NCBI GenBank assembly: GCA_024682015.1
Contig: JAIKZT010000202.1
Location: 1-7,984 of the forward strand
From: Clostridia bacterium
Lineage (GTDB): Bacteria > Bacillota > Clostridia > Peptostreptococcales > Anaerovoracaceae
Direction: 5' to 3'
DNA: 7,984 nt
Part shown: positions 1 through 5,319 of the stretch, piece by piece
Layout: the number at the start of each line of letters is the position of its first letter
How positions within the stretch are numbered: the stretch's first letter is position 1
Program-made: the position numbers and the translations under genes
Notes under the pieces: generated by a model
Told to the model about the DNA's origin: nothing
Databases searched by the model: none
Seen by the model: only the letters and a program-made list of their open reading frames with translations

Positions 1-340
1 CCACCAGGACCGCGCAGAGCTCGGTGCCGATGGCGTCGGCCAGCTTGCGGCCCTCGCCCATGAGCTCGATGGCGACGTTCATGAGCTTGCCGTCGCGCTG
101 CTCGGCATAGACCCAGACGCCGTGGTACTGGGTGATATCGACGTTCGACATGCTGGTGCCGGTGCGCTCGATGGCGGCGAAGGGGCACTTGTCGACGCAG
201 ACGCCGCAGTTGGTGCAGGCCATGCCGGCCTCGGCGACCTTCTTGCCCTCGCCCTCGACGAGCGCCATGGCCTCAAACGGGCATTCCCTTACGCAAATGC
301 CGCAGGCCTTGCATTTATCCGCAATAACGTTGATAGCCAT
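1..340 (-). CDS. etfA: Electron transfer flavoprotein alpha subunit with N-terminal ferredoxin domain (partial, C-terminus off the window)
   Basis: Only the first 113 residues are present; the gene runs off the left edge. Residues 1-60 form a 2x[4Fe-4S] ferredoxin domain: C10-x2-C13-x2-C16-x3-C20-P and C42-x2-C45-x2-C48-x3-C52-P. After a short linker, residues 74-113 (GVWVYAEQRDGKL onward) match the usual start of the ETF alpha N-terminal domain. In family knowledge, EtfA pairs with EtfB, carries one of the two FADs and passes electrons to the acyl-CoA dehydrogenase. The ferredoxin extension is absent from ordinary EtfA and is known from CarE of the Acetobacterium caffeyl-CoA reductase complex. 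The start at 340 follows a strong AAGGAGG sequence whose TAA is the etfB stop codon; the gap is 15 bases. Last gene of the visible bcd-etfB-etfA run, so translation is probably coupled. An internal methionine (residue 64) would remove the clusters, but the site upstream of 340 is far better. Confidence 0.95.
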   Translation of the reverse strand, partial: MAINVIADKCKACGICVRECPFEAMALVEGEGKKVAEAGMACTNCGVCVDKCPFAAIERTGTSMSNVDITQYHGVWVYAEQRDGKLMNVAIELMGEGRKLADAIGTELCAVLV

Positions 341-355
341 ATATCCATTCCCTCC

Positions 356-1156
356 TTAGATCACGTGCTTTTCGCGCAGTCTGCCGACGAGCGCGGCGCT
401 CATCTCCTGGATGGTGCCGGAGAGCATCTCGCCCTTGCCCTTCGGGTCGGGCGTGAAGCTCTTGTCCACCTTCGTGGGCGAGGCGTTCAGGCCGCATTCC
501 GAAGGATCGAGATCCACGTCCTTCTCGCTCCAGATCTTGATGATGTCGGGCGTCTCGCAGGCGTAGATGATGCGGCCGACGGTCATGTAGCGGGGCTCGT
601 TGAGCTCCTTGACGCAGGTCAGCACGCAGGGCAGCGAGACCTTCACGATCTCGTGGCCGTCCTCGAGCTGGCGCTCGACGATGGCGTAGCGCTCGGCCTC
701 GTTGACCTCGACGACCTTCTGCACGTAGCTCACCACGGGCAGGCCGAGGCGCATGGCGGTCTGGGGGCCGACCTGCGCGGTGTCGCCGTCGATGGCCTGA
801 CGGCCGCAGTAGATGATGTCCGCGTCGCCGATCTTCTTGATGCCGGCGGCGATGGCGGTGCTGGTGGCGCAGGTGTCCGCGCCGCCGAAGGCGCGTCCGG
901 AGAGGAGAACGGCGTCGTCCGCGCCCATGGCGATGCACTCGCGCAGCATGATGAGCGCCTGCGGGGGCCCCATGGAGATGACGGTGACGGTGCTGCCGGG
1001 GTACGGATCCTTCAGAGCAAGGGCGCCCTCGAGCGCGTTCTTGTCGTCGGGGTTGAGGATGGAGGGCACGCCGTCACGGATGAGGGTGTGCTTGATGGGA
1101 TCGATCTTGACCTCGTTGGTATCGGGGACCTGCTTGGCGGTAACGATGATCTTCAT
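356..1156 (-). CDS. etfB: Electron transfer flavoprotein beta subunit (bifurcating type)
   Basis: A 266-residue protein of normal EtfB length. It opens with MKIIVTAKQVPDTNEVKID, the usual EtfB beginning, and carries the conserved ADTCATSTAIAAGI stretch (93-106) and the GRQAIDGDTAQVGPQ segment (118-132), which in bifurcating ETFs lies at the FAD that takes electrons from NADH. It forms a cytoplasmic heterodimer with the ferredoxin-fused EtfA. The complex would split electrons from NADH, one going to ferredoxin or flavodoxin at low potential and one to the acyl-CoA dehydrogenase. That role is inferred from the operon and motifs and not proven by sequence. The start at 1156 follows AAGGAGG (in 1164-1175), which overlaps the TAA stop of bcd; the gap is 16 bases. 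No missing key segment or frameshift is seen. Confidence 0.96.
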   Translation of the reverse strand: MKIIVTAKQVPDTNEVKIDPIKHTLIRDGVPSILNPDDKNALEGALALKDPYPGSTVTVISMGPPQALIMLRECIAMGADDAVLLSGRAFGGADTCATSTAIAAGIKKIGDADIIYCGRQAIDGDTAQVGPQTAMRLGLPVVSYVQKVVEVNEAERYAIVERQLEDGHEIVKVSLPCVLTCVKELNEPRYMTVGRIIYACETPDIIKIWSEKDVDLDPSECGLNASPTKVDKSFTPDPKGKGEMLSGTIQEMSAALVGRLREKHVI

Positions 1157-1172
1157 GTTCTCTTGTTCCTCC

Positions 1173-2312
1173 TTACTTCAGCACAGCGCCGGCGATGACC
1201 ATCTGCTGCACCTGGCTGGTGCCCTCGAAGATGGAATTGATGCGGATATCGCGGTACAGCCGCTCGATGCGGTAATCCTTGATGTAGCCGTAGCCGCCGT
1301 GGATCTGCAGGGCCTTATAGGCGATGCGGTTGGCCGCCTCGGAGGCGAAATACTTCGCCATGGAGCAGTACATGCTCGCCTGACGGTCGCCCGCGTCCTT
1401 CATGATGGCGCCGTTATAGAGCAGCTGGCGGGAGGCCTCGAGCTCGGTGGCCATATCGGCGATCATGAACTGTATGGCCTGGAACTTCGCGATGGGCTTG
1501 CCGAACTGCTTGCGCTCCTTGGCGTACTTGACGGCCTCGTCGAGGCAGGCCTGCGCGATGCCGACGGACTGAGCGGCGACGCCCAGACGGCCGTAGTCCA
1601 GCGTCTTCATGGCGTTGGTGAAGCCCTCGTTGACCTCGCCCAGGCGGGCGGAATCGGGCACGCGCACGTCCTCGAACACGATGTCGCTGGTGGGGCAGCC
1701 GATGATGCCCATCTTGTTCTCCGGCTTGCCGAAGCTGATGCCGGGGAGATCCATATCCACGATGAAGGTGGTGATGCCCTTGTTGCCGCGGCTCGGATCG
1801 GTCTTGCAGAACACGATGGCGAAATCGGCGATCGGCGCGCCGGTGATGAACGCCTTGCGGCCGTTGATGATCCAGTCGTCCCCATCGCGCACGGCGGAGG
1901 TGACGACGCCGCCGGCGTCGGAGCCCGCGCCGGGCTCGGTCAGCGCGAAGGCGGGGTACTTGCCGTCCCGGGCCACCATGCCCAGATACTTCTGCTTCTG
2001 CTCCTCGGTGCCGGCCAGCAGCAGCGGGCCGCTGCCGAGGGAGTTCGCGCCGCTGACGTAGATGGACGCGACCGCGCTCACGCGGGCGATCTGCTCGATG
2101 CTGAGCACGTAAGCCAGCGTATCGCCGCCCTGTCCGCCGTACTCCACGGGCGCCTTGATGCCGTAGAAGCCGTAATGGGCAAACTTCTCAAGCAGTTCCT
2201 GCGGGAAATTCCCGGTCTGGTCGATCTCGTCCTGAAGCTCGGAGGGGATCTCCGCCTCGGTAAAGTCCTTTGCGAGTTTCTGAATGAGCTGGTACTTTTC
2301 CGACAAAACCAT
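1173..2312 (-). CDS. bcd: Short-chain acyl-CoA dehydrogenase (butyryl-CoA dehydrogenase-like)
   Basis: A 379-residue, full-length acyl-CoA dehydrogenase. It shows signature 1 (ALTEPGAGSDAGG, 123-135), the RKQFG segment (267-271), the QIHGGYGY signature-2 region (336-343) and the C-terminal FEGTSQVQQ loop, whose Glu363 sits where the catalytic base of the short- and medium-chain enzymes lies. It binds FAD and works in the cytoplasm. Placed directly before etfB-etfA, it most likely runs in the reductive direction, enoyl-CoA to acyl-CoA, as part of a bifurcating complex. Butyryl-CoA dehydrogenase is the default name; a caffeyl-CoA-like, acryloyl-CoA or aryl-acrylyl-CoA reductase cannot be excluded because substrate range is not readable from these motifs, and the ferredoxin-type EtfA keeps those alternatives open. 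The start at 2312 has GAAAGGAG ten bases upstream. A promoter and a leader inverted repeat lie upstream, so the three genes probably form their own transcription unit. Confidence 0.95.
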   Translation of the reverse strand: MVLSEKYQLIQKLAKDFTEAEIPSELQDEIDQTGNFPQELLEKFAHYGFYGIKAPVEYGGQGGDTLAYVLSIEQIARVSAVASIYVSGANSLGSGPLLLAGTEEQKQKYLGMVARDGKYPAFALTEPGAGSDAGGVVTSAVRDGDDWIINGRKAFITGAPIADFAIVFCKTDPSRGNKGITTFIVDMDLPGISFGKPENKMGIIGCPTSDIVFEDVRVPDSARLGEVNEGFTNAMKTLDYGRLGVAAQSVGIAQACLDEAVKYAKERKQFGKPIAKFQAIQFMIADMATELEASRQLLYNGAIMKDAGDRQASMYCSMAKYFASEAANRIAYKALQIHGGYGYIKDYRIERLYRDIRINSIFEGTSQVQQMVIAGAVLK

Positions 2313-2332
2313 ATCGTCTTGACTCCTTTCTT

Positions 2333-2376
2333 TTTACGCAGACTGCTCGTCTGTTTCGTTCGTATCCCTGCGTAAA
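2333..2376. repeat. Inverted repeat in the bcd leader
   Basis: A perfect 9-base inverted repeat: TTTACGCAG (2333-2341) and CTGCGTAAA (2368-2376), extendable by one G-T pair, separated by 26 bases. It lies between the proposed bcd promoter and the ribosome binding site, so it would be a hairpin in the 5' untranslated RNA or a widely spaced DNA operator. There is no U-run on the bcd side, so it is not a plain terminator. It matches no operator or riboswitch that I recognise. Confidence 0.55.
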
Positions 2377-2385
2377 GACTGTTTA

Positions 2386-2415
2386 ATTTTATCATAGGGA
2401 ACGCTATAATTGCAA
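2386..2415 (-). promoter_or_regulatory. Predicted sigma-A promoter of bcd-etfB-etfA
   Basis: On the minus strand, TTGCAA (2410-2415) is followed by an 18-base spacer and TAAAAT (2386-2391). The TG two bases before the -10 (TGATAAAAT) makes it an extended -10. Transcription would begin near 2380, leaving about 65 bases of leader that contain the inverted repeat. It lies in a short AT-rich patch within otherwise GC-rich DNA, which supports promoter function. Confidence 0.6.
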
Positions 2416-2474
2416 CAGGATTTGCTTCGGAAATACCGGTTATATTTTTAACTTTTTCACCGGCGCTTCCATTT

Positions 2475-2512
2475 CGGAACAGTTGCCGTTTTCTGCGGGC
2501 GAAACTGTTTCG
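2475..2512. repeat. Intergenic hairpin downstream of maoC
   Basis: CGGAACAGTT (2475-2484) pairs with AACTGTTTCG (2503-2512) through one G-T pair, enclosing an 18-base GC-rich loop. The right part also holds the self-complementary CGAAACTGTTTCG (2500-2512). It begins 28 bases past the maoC stop codon and could fold at the 3' end of the maoC transcript, but no U-run follows it on the minus strand, so an intrinsic terminator is not supported. Confidence 0.35.
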
Positions 2513-2539
2513 ACGCGCCGCTTTCCGGGGCGCGCCGCG

Positions 2540-3001
2540 TCAGCCGCGGGCCTTCATCATCAGCGTCTGCTCGGACTCCATCACCGTGACGCCGTCCTGA
2601 TTCACCAGCCTGAGGCTCTGCTTCAGGATGCCCCTGCCCGGCTTGGACGAGCGCCGCGTCTCCGTGGGCGTCACGACCGCGTGGACCGTGTCGCCGATCA
2701 GCAGCGGCTTGGGGTATTTGACCGTACATTCGAGAAACGCGATCGTCGTCCCCTCGTAGATCCCCATCTGGTTGCTCAGGCCCGTGGAGATGATGAAGCC
2801 CAGCGCGCCGTGGGCGATGCGCTTGCCGAAGGGCCCGTTTTTGGCGAATTCCTCGTCCGTGTGCAGCGGGTTGAAGTCGCCGGACAGCCCCGCGAAATTC
2901 ACCACGTCCGCCTCCGTCACGGTGCGGGCGGGGCTGACGTACTCCCGTCCGACCTCGAAATCCTCCAGATACAGCCCGCGCGGCTGATATTCTCCGCTCA
3001 T
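2540..3001 (-). CDS. MaoC-family (R)-specific enoyl-CoA hydratase/dehydratase
   Basis: A 153-residue hot-dog-fold protein of the MaoC dehydratase family. Residues 36-52 (FAGLSGDFNPLHTDEEF) match the hydratase-2 motif, with the catalytic pair Asp42 and His47; the following FGKRIAHGALGF is also typical. Members hydrate trans-2-enoyl-CoA to (R)-3-hydroxyacyl-CoA or run the reverse dehydration in the cytoplasm. The gene points the same way as bcd, 227 bases upstream of it, and would supply enoyl-CoA to that enzyme, although the gap has its own promoter. The start at 3001 follows GGGAGGT (3007-3013). Only a weak promoter candidate is visible upstream (GTGATA, 17 bases, TATCCT on the minus strand, 3025-3053). 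The exact acyl substrate is unknown; related PaaZ-type and fatty-acid hydratases share the motif. Confidence 0.9.
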   Translation of the reverse strand: MSGEYQPRGLYLEDFEVGREYVSPARTVTEADVVNFAGLSGDFNPLHTDEEFAKNGPFGKRIAHGALGFIISTGLSNQMGIYEGTTIAFLECTVKYPKPLLIGDTVHAVVTPTETRRSSKPGRGILKQSLRLVNQDGVTVMESEQTLMMKARG

Positions 3002-3034
3002 GGTCTACCTCCCTGCTTTCTTATAGGATATGGG

Positions 3035-3049
3035 TACGACTGTATCGTA
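3035..3049. repeat. Short inverted repeat between divergent maoC and smpB
   Basis: TACGA (3035-3039) and TCGTA (3045-3049) flank a 5-base centre. The site lies upstream of maoC and overlaps its weak -35 candidate. Such a site could be an operator for a maoC regulator, but the arms are short and chance is a fair explanation. Confidence 0.2.
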
Positions 3050-3115
3050 TCACAGCCCGCCCCGCGCGCGCAAGCGCAAATCGCCGCGTTTCCGTGCGGA
3101 AAGACTTGACAGATA

Positions 3116-3124
3116 TGGTATAAT
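3116..3124 (+). promoter_or_regulatory. Predicted extended -10 promoter of smpB
   Basis: TGGTATAAT: a perfect TATAAT (3119-3124) with the TG of an extended -10 element. No good -35 lies 17 bases upstream (GCGGAA at 3096-3101); the TTGACA at 3106-3111 is only 7 bases from the -10 and cannot serve it in the normal geometry. Transcription would start near 3131, giving a short leader that contains the AAGGAGG ribosome binding site at 3137-3143. Confidence 0.6.
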
Positions 3125-3153
3125 GCATTTCACAGGAAGGAGGCGAAAAGCGC

Positions 3154-3618
3154 ATGCCGAAGGCCAAGGGCGTCAAACAGATCGCGAGCAACCGGAAAGC
3201 CTTTCACGACTATTTCGTTCTGGAGCGCTTCGAGGCGGGCATAGAGCTTTTCGGCACGGAGGTCAAAAGCATCCGCGCGGGGAACATGAACCTCAAGGAC
3301 TCCTTCTGCACGATCAAGAACGGCGAGCTTTTCGCGCGCGGGCTGCACATCAGCCCCTACGAGCACGGCAACATCTTCAACCGCGATCCCATGCGGCCGA
3401 AGCGCCTGCTCATGCACAAGCGCGAGATATTGAAGCTCAACGCCCGCGTCATGCAGGACGGCGTCGCCCTCATCCCCCTGTCTTTGTATTTCAAGGACAG
3501 CCGGGTGAAGCTGGAGCTGGGGCTCTGCAAGGGCAAGAAGCTCCACGACAAGCGGGACGCCGCCGCCGAGCGCGACGCGCAGCGCGACATCGCGCGGGCC
3601 ATGCGCAACGACTACTGA
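3154..3618 (+). CDS. smpB: SsrA-binding protein SmpB
   Basis: A 154-residue protein of normal SmpB length. It shows the family's ASNRKAFHDY (11-20), GTEVKSIR (34-41), HISPYEHG (65-72) and the DP-x-R-x-K-x-LL-x-H-x-x-EI segment, ending in the basic tail KGKKLHDKR (126-134) that becomes helical in the ribosomal decoding centre. SmpB binds the tRNA-like domain of tmRNA and delivers it to ribosomes stalled on broken mRNAs. The start at 3154 has AAGGAGG (3137-3143) at good spacing. It is followed 19 bases later by a peptidyl-prolyl isomerase gene and then by ssrA, so both partners of trans-translation sit within 1.5 kb. No damage is seen. Confidence 0.98.
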   Translation: MPKAKGVKQIASNRKAFHDYFVLERFEAGIELFGTEVKSIRAGNMNLKDSFCTIKNGELFARGLHISPYEHGNIFNRDPMRPKRLLMHKREILKLNARVMQDGVALIPLSLYFKDSRVKLELGLCKGKKLHDKRDAAAERDAQRDIARAMRNDY

Positions 3619-3637
3619 CAAGAAAGGAAGATCCCCC

Positions 3638-4156
3638 ATGCCCAATCCCATCGTCACCTTCGAGCTGGCAAACGGCGGCGTGATCAAGGCGGAGCTCTAT
3701 CCGGAGCTTGCGCCCAACACCGTCAACAATTTCATCTCGCTCGTGAAGCGCGGCTTTTACGACGGCCTGACCTTCCACCGCGTGATCCCCGGCTTCATGA
3801 TCCAGGGCGGCTGCCCCAAGGGCAACGGCACCGGCGGCCCCGGCTACAGCATCCGCGGCGAGTTCGGCTTTCGCTGCCCGGGCAACACGCTTAAACACAC
3901 GCGCGGCGTCCTCTCGATGGCCCGCGCCCAGGATCCCGACTCCGCCGGCAGCCAGTTCTTCATCATGCACGACGACGCGCCGCATCTGGACGGCAGCTAC
4001 GCCGCGTTCGGCTGCGTCACCGAGGGCATGGAGAACGTGGACGCCGTCGCGAACGTAAAAACGGACCACTGGGACCGCCCCTATGACAAGCAGATCATGA
4101 AAAAGGTCACCGTGGAGACCTTCGGCGTGGACTATCCCGCGCCGGAGAAGGTATAA
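3638..4156 (+). CDS. ppiB: Cyclophilin-type peptidyl-prolyl cis-trans isomerase
   Basis: A 172-residue single-domain cyclophilin. The active-site blocks are present: FHRVIPGFMIQGG (46-58) with Arg48, Phe53 and Gln56, SAGSQFFI (102-109) with Gln106, and HLDGSYAAFG (116-125). It catalyses cis-trans isomerisation of Xaa-Pro bonds during protein folding. There is no signal peptide or lipobox, so it is cytoplasmic. The residue of the HLDG block that is often Trp or His is not conserved here, as in many bacterial forms with low cyclosporin affinity. The start at 3638 is preceded by AGAAAGGAAG, a moderate ribosome binding site. It lies 19 bases after smpB and is probably cotranscribed with it. A TATAAT hexamer overlaps its stop codon. 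Confidence 0.95.
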   Translation: MPNPIVTFELANGGVIKAELYPELAPNTVNNFISLVKRGFYDGLTFHRVIPGFMIQGGCPKGNGTGGPGYSIRGEFGFRCPGNTLKHTRGVLSMARAQDPDSAGSQFFIMHDDAPHLDGSYAAFGCVTEGMENVDAVANVKTDHWDRPYDKQIMKKVTVETFGVDYPAPEKV

Positions 4157-4157
4157 T
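4128..4157 (+). promoter_or_regulatory. Possible ssrA promoter overlapping the end of ppiB
   Basis: A perfect TATAAT (4152-4157) overlaps the ppiB stop codon. An 18-base spacer separates it from TGGACT (4128-4133), a 4-of-6 match to TTGACA. Transcription would start near 4164, about 57 bases ahead of mature tmRNA, so the precursor would carry the 4161-4199 hairpin in its leader. The -35 is inside codons of ppiB and is weak. Confidence 0.4.
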
Positions 4158-4160
4158 AAA

Positions 4161-4199
4161 CAGCGCCTCCCCGCGCTCAAGACGGGCGCGGGGAGGCTG
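4161..4199 (+). terminator. GC-rich hairpin between ppiB and ssrA (terminator-like, no U-run)
   Basis: CCTCCCCGCGC (4166-4176) pairs perfectly with GCGCGGGGAGG (4186-4196), and CAG/CTG extend the stem past a small bulge. The stem is strong, but the following bases (TGTAACAGTCTTG) contain no U-run. It may cause partial termination of smpB-ppiB mRNA, protect its 3' end, or belong to the 5' leader of pre-tmRNA. Confidence 0.45.
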
Positions 4200-4220
4200 T
4201 AACAGTCTTGCGCACTTCGC

Positions 4221-4568
4221 GGGGCCGCAACGGTTTCGACGGGGGTGTGGAGGCTGGAACAGCGGGTGGATGCGCCTGACATCCTTAAAACGGGCAATTA
4301 TAAATTAAAGAACGATCGTAATACCGTTCTCGCCGCTGCTTAATTAGCGGCCGTCCGCCCCGGAAGGACCACGAGCCGGGCTCGGGCGTGACCTGAGTGG
4401 TGAACGTGAGCGCGTCAAGCTTTGCGCGCGCCATGAACAATGAAGCTACCAAGCCCATCAGTGCGGCGGTTCACGGCTGGGCAAGGGAACGCAAACAGCC
4501 GCCTGCACCCGGAGAAGTTCCTTCCGAAGCGCTTTCGGACGCGGGTTCAACTCCCGCCGGCTCCACCA
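4221..4568 (+). ncRNA. ssrA: Transfer-messenger RNA (tmRNA), one-piece
   Basis: The RNA is 348 bases. The 5' end GGGGCCG pairs with CGGCTCC (4558-4564) to form the 7-bp acceptor stem with one G-U pair, followed by A and an encoded CCA (4566-4568). The early GGTTTCGACGGGG block is a tmRNA hallmark. The T-arm is GCGGG-TTCAACT-CCCGC (4541-4557). The reading frame resumes at GGC (4293) and stops at TAA (4341-4343), encoding GNYKLKNDRNTVLAAA. GCCGCT (4332-4337) and AGCGGC (4346-4351) put the stop codon in a hairpin loop, as in other tmRNAs. With SmpB it rescues stalled ribosomes and tags the product for proteolysis. The first tag residue, glycine, is the same as in Bacillus-type tags; the ending AAA rather than AA is noted as odd. 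Strong AT-rich DNA begins right after its terminator. Confidence 0.97.
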
Positions 4569-4570
4569 TG

Positions 4571-4610
4571 AAAAGGATTGCTATCTTGACAAAGGTAGCA
4601 ATCCTTTTTT
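4571..4610 (+). terminator. Intrinsic terminator of ssrA
   Basis: AAAAGGATTGCTA (4571-4583) pairs perfectly with TAGCAATCCTTTT (4596-4608) and runs into six T (4605-4610), two bases after the CCA end. A standard strong Rho-independent terminator. It may also work in reverse for the leftward restriction gene, whose stop codon is at 4627. Confidence 0.93.
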
Positions 4611-4626
4611 CAGCTAAGTATTAAGT

Positions 4627-5148
4627 TCAAATATCGATTCCGATTACAAAAACAGGTACTTGAATGGCGCTCTTGACGTGCGGTAAGTATTTTATTACTT
4701 TCTCATATGGAAGAGAACCGTTCCACTTCATATGCGGATTTGTTTTTCCAAATCGTGTTGGCATTTCCTTGATAAAGTGATTTGTTGCAACGATATATAC
4801 TCCAAGATCAATCTCATCAAGATTTGAATATGAAGCAATCTGAAATTTCAGTAAATCTATTCCTACGAACGATGGATGCCCAAACTGAACTTCCACTCCC
4901 ACTCGATCTTTCAAGAAATCAAATCGAGCGTAGGCATCCGTCTCCTGATCAAACACGTCTGGCTGACTAACCCAACCTTTTTCAACAAAATGATCCTTTA
5001 GAGTTGTGTTGAAGACGGGTCTACTGAGCTGTGAAAGATCTATAGTTGAAAGACGGATAATCTCTTCTATTTCGTTCTTTATTGATAGTCTGCTGTTAAG
5101 CACTTGCTCTGCAAAACGATATGAGTAGTGTTCTAATCGAACTGCCAT
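4627..5148 (-). CDS. BglII/BstYI-family type II restriction endonuclease (orphan)
   Basis: A 173-residue protein resembling BglII (223 residues, as I recall it). The N-terminus MAVRLEHYSYRFAEQVLN parallels BglII's start, and FDFLKDRVGVEVQFGHPSF (76-94) carries Asp77 and Glu86-Val87-Gln88, matching the BglII metal-binding set (Asp84, Glu93, Gln95) with the same Asp-to-Glu spacing. The VPVFVIGID end parallels BglII's VPIRLVGL. This family uses E-x-Q instead of the usual E-x-K nuclease motif. The frame is open nine codons further upstream, but AAGGAGA lies inside that extension and points to the start at 5148. No methyltransferase is visible. It may be an orphan nuclease, a remnant of an R-M system, or a diverged enzyme with another job. 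The recognition sequence cannot be inferred; BglII cuts AGATCT and BstYI RGATCY. AT-rich relative to its neighbours, suggesting acquisition. Confidence 0.85.
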   Translation of the reverse strand: MAVRLEHYSYRFAEQVLNSRLSIKNEIEEIIRLSTIDLSQLSRPVFNTTLKDHFVEKGWVSQPDVFDQETDAYARFDFLKDRVGVEVQFGHPSFVGIDLLKFQIASYSNLDEIDLGVYIVATNHFIKEMPTRFGKTNPHMKWNGSLPYEKVIKYLPHVKSAIQVPVFVIGIDI

Positions 5149-5179
5149 AACGACATCTCTCCTTATCATCAGCATAAAG

Positions 5180-5317
5180 TCACATCATTATTCTATCTAT
5201 ATTCACGTGAAAACACAAGTCATATTCTTGATAATTAATGCCGAATTCTCTCTGCTTATCAGCGTTACGAAATTTAACGATAACCCCTTTTTTGTCAAAA
5301 TCGCAATCTTTATCCAT
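5180..5317 (-). CDS. Short hypothetical ORF upstream of the restriction gene
   Basis: A 45-residue ORF reading MDKDCDFDKKGVIVKFRNAD and continuing to an end in NIDRIMM. It stops 31 bases before the restriction gene on the same strand. The composition is protein-like and charged, with no membrane segment. A TAG lies directly before its ATG and no ribosome binding site is visible; a hairpin terminator sits immediately upstream. It might be the surviving 3' end of a longer gene, such as a lost R-M partner, or chance. I recognise no family. If the promoter at 5190-5218 is real, it lies inside this ORF. Confidence 0.25.
   Translation of the reverse strand: MDKDCDFDKKGVIVKFRNADKQREFGINYQEYDLCFHVNIDRIMM
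5190..5218 (-). promoter_or_regulatory. Possible promoter of the restriction gene
   Basis: On the minus strand, TTGTGT (5213-5218), a 17-base spacer, then TAGAAT (5190-5195). The -10 is good (5 of 6) and the -35 weak. The spacer contains the perfect palindrome TTCACGTGAA (5202-5211), a plausible operator position. Transcription would start about 35 bases before the start codon at 5148. Confidence 0.4.
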
Positions 5318-5319
5318 CT

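Noticed and set aside
122..2375. Long plus-strand ORFs opposite etfA, etfB and bcd
   Set aside because: They are opposite-strand shadows caused by GC-rich codon use; the minus-strand genes have clear family motifs and ribosome binding sites.
3106..3124. TTGACA followed by TATAAT as a classic -35/-10 pair for smpB
   Set aside because: The spacer is only 7 bases, far from the 16-18 needed; the TATAAT is better explained as an extended -10.
4295..4309. Alternative tmRNA tag frame GCA ATT ATA AAT TAA
   Set aside because: It gives only four residues, AIIN, with no alanine-rich ending, and leaves the stop-codon hairpin at 4332-4351 unexplained.
4221..4568. Attachment-site duplication of the ssrA 3' end
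   Set aside because: No second copy of the T-arm/acceptor sequence is visible between 4569 and 7984, so an att pair cannot be claimed.
4397..4624. 75-codon rightward ORF
   Set aside because: It lies inside the tmRNA and its terminator; no ribosome binding site or protein likeness.
5149..5175. Nine-codon upstream extension of the restriction gene (start at 5175)
   Set aside because: The AAGGAGA ribosome binding site lies within it and the BglII-like N-terminus begins at the ATG at 5148.
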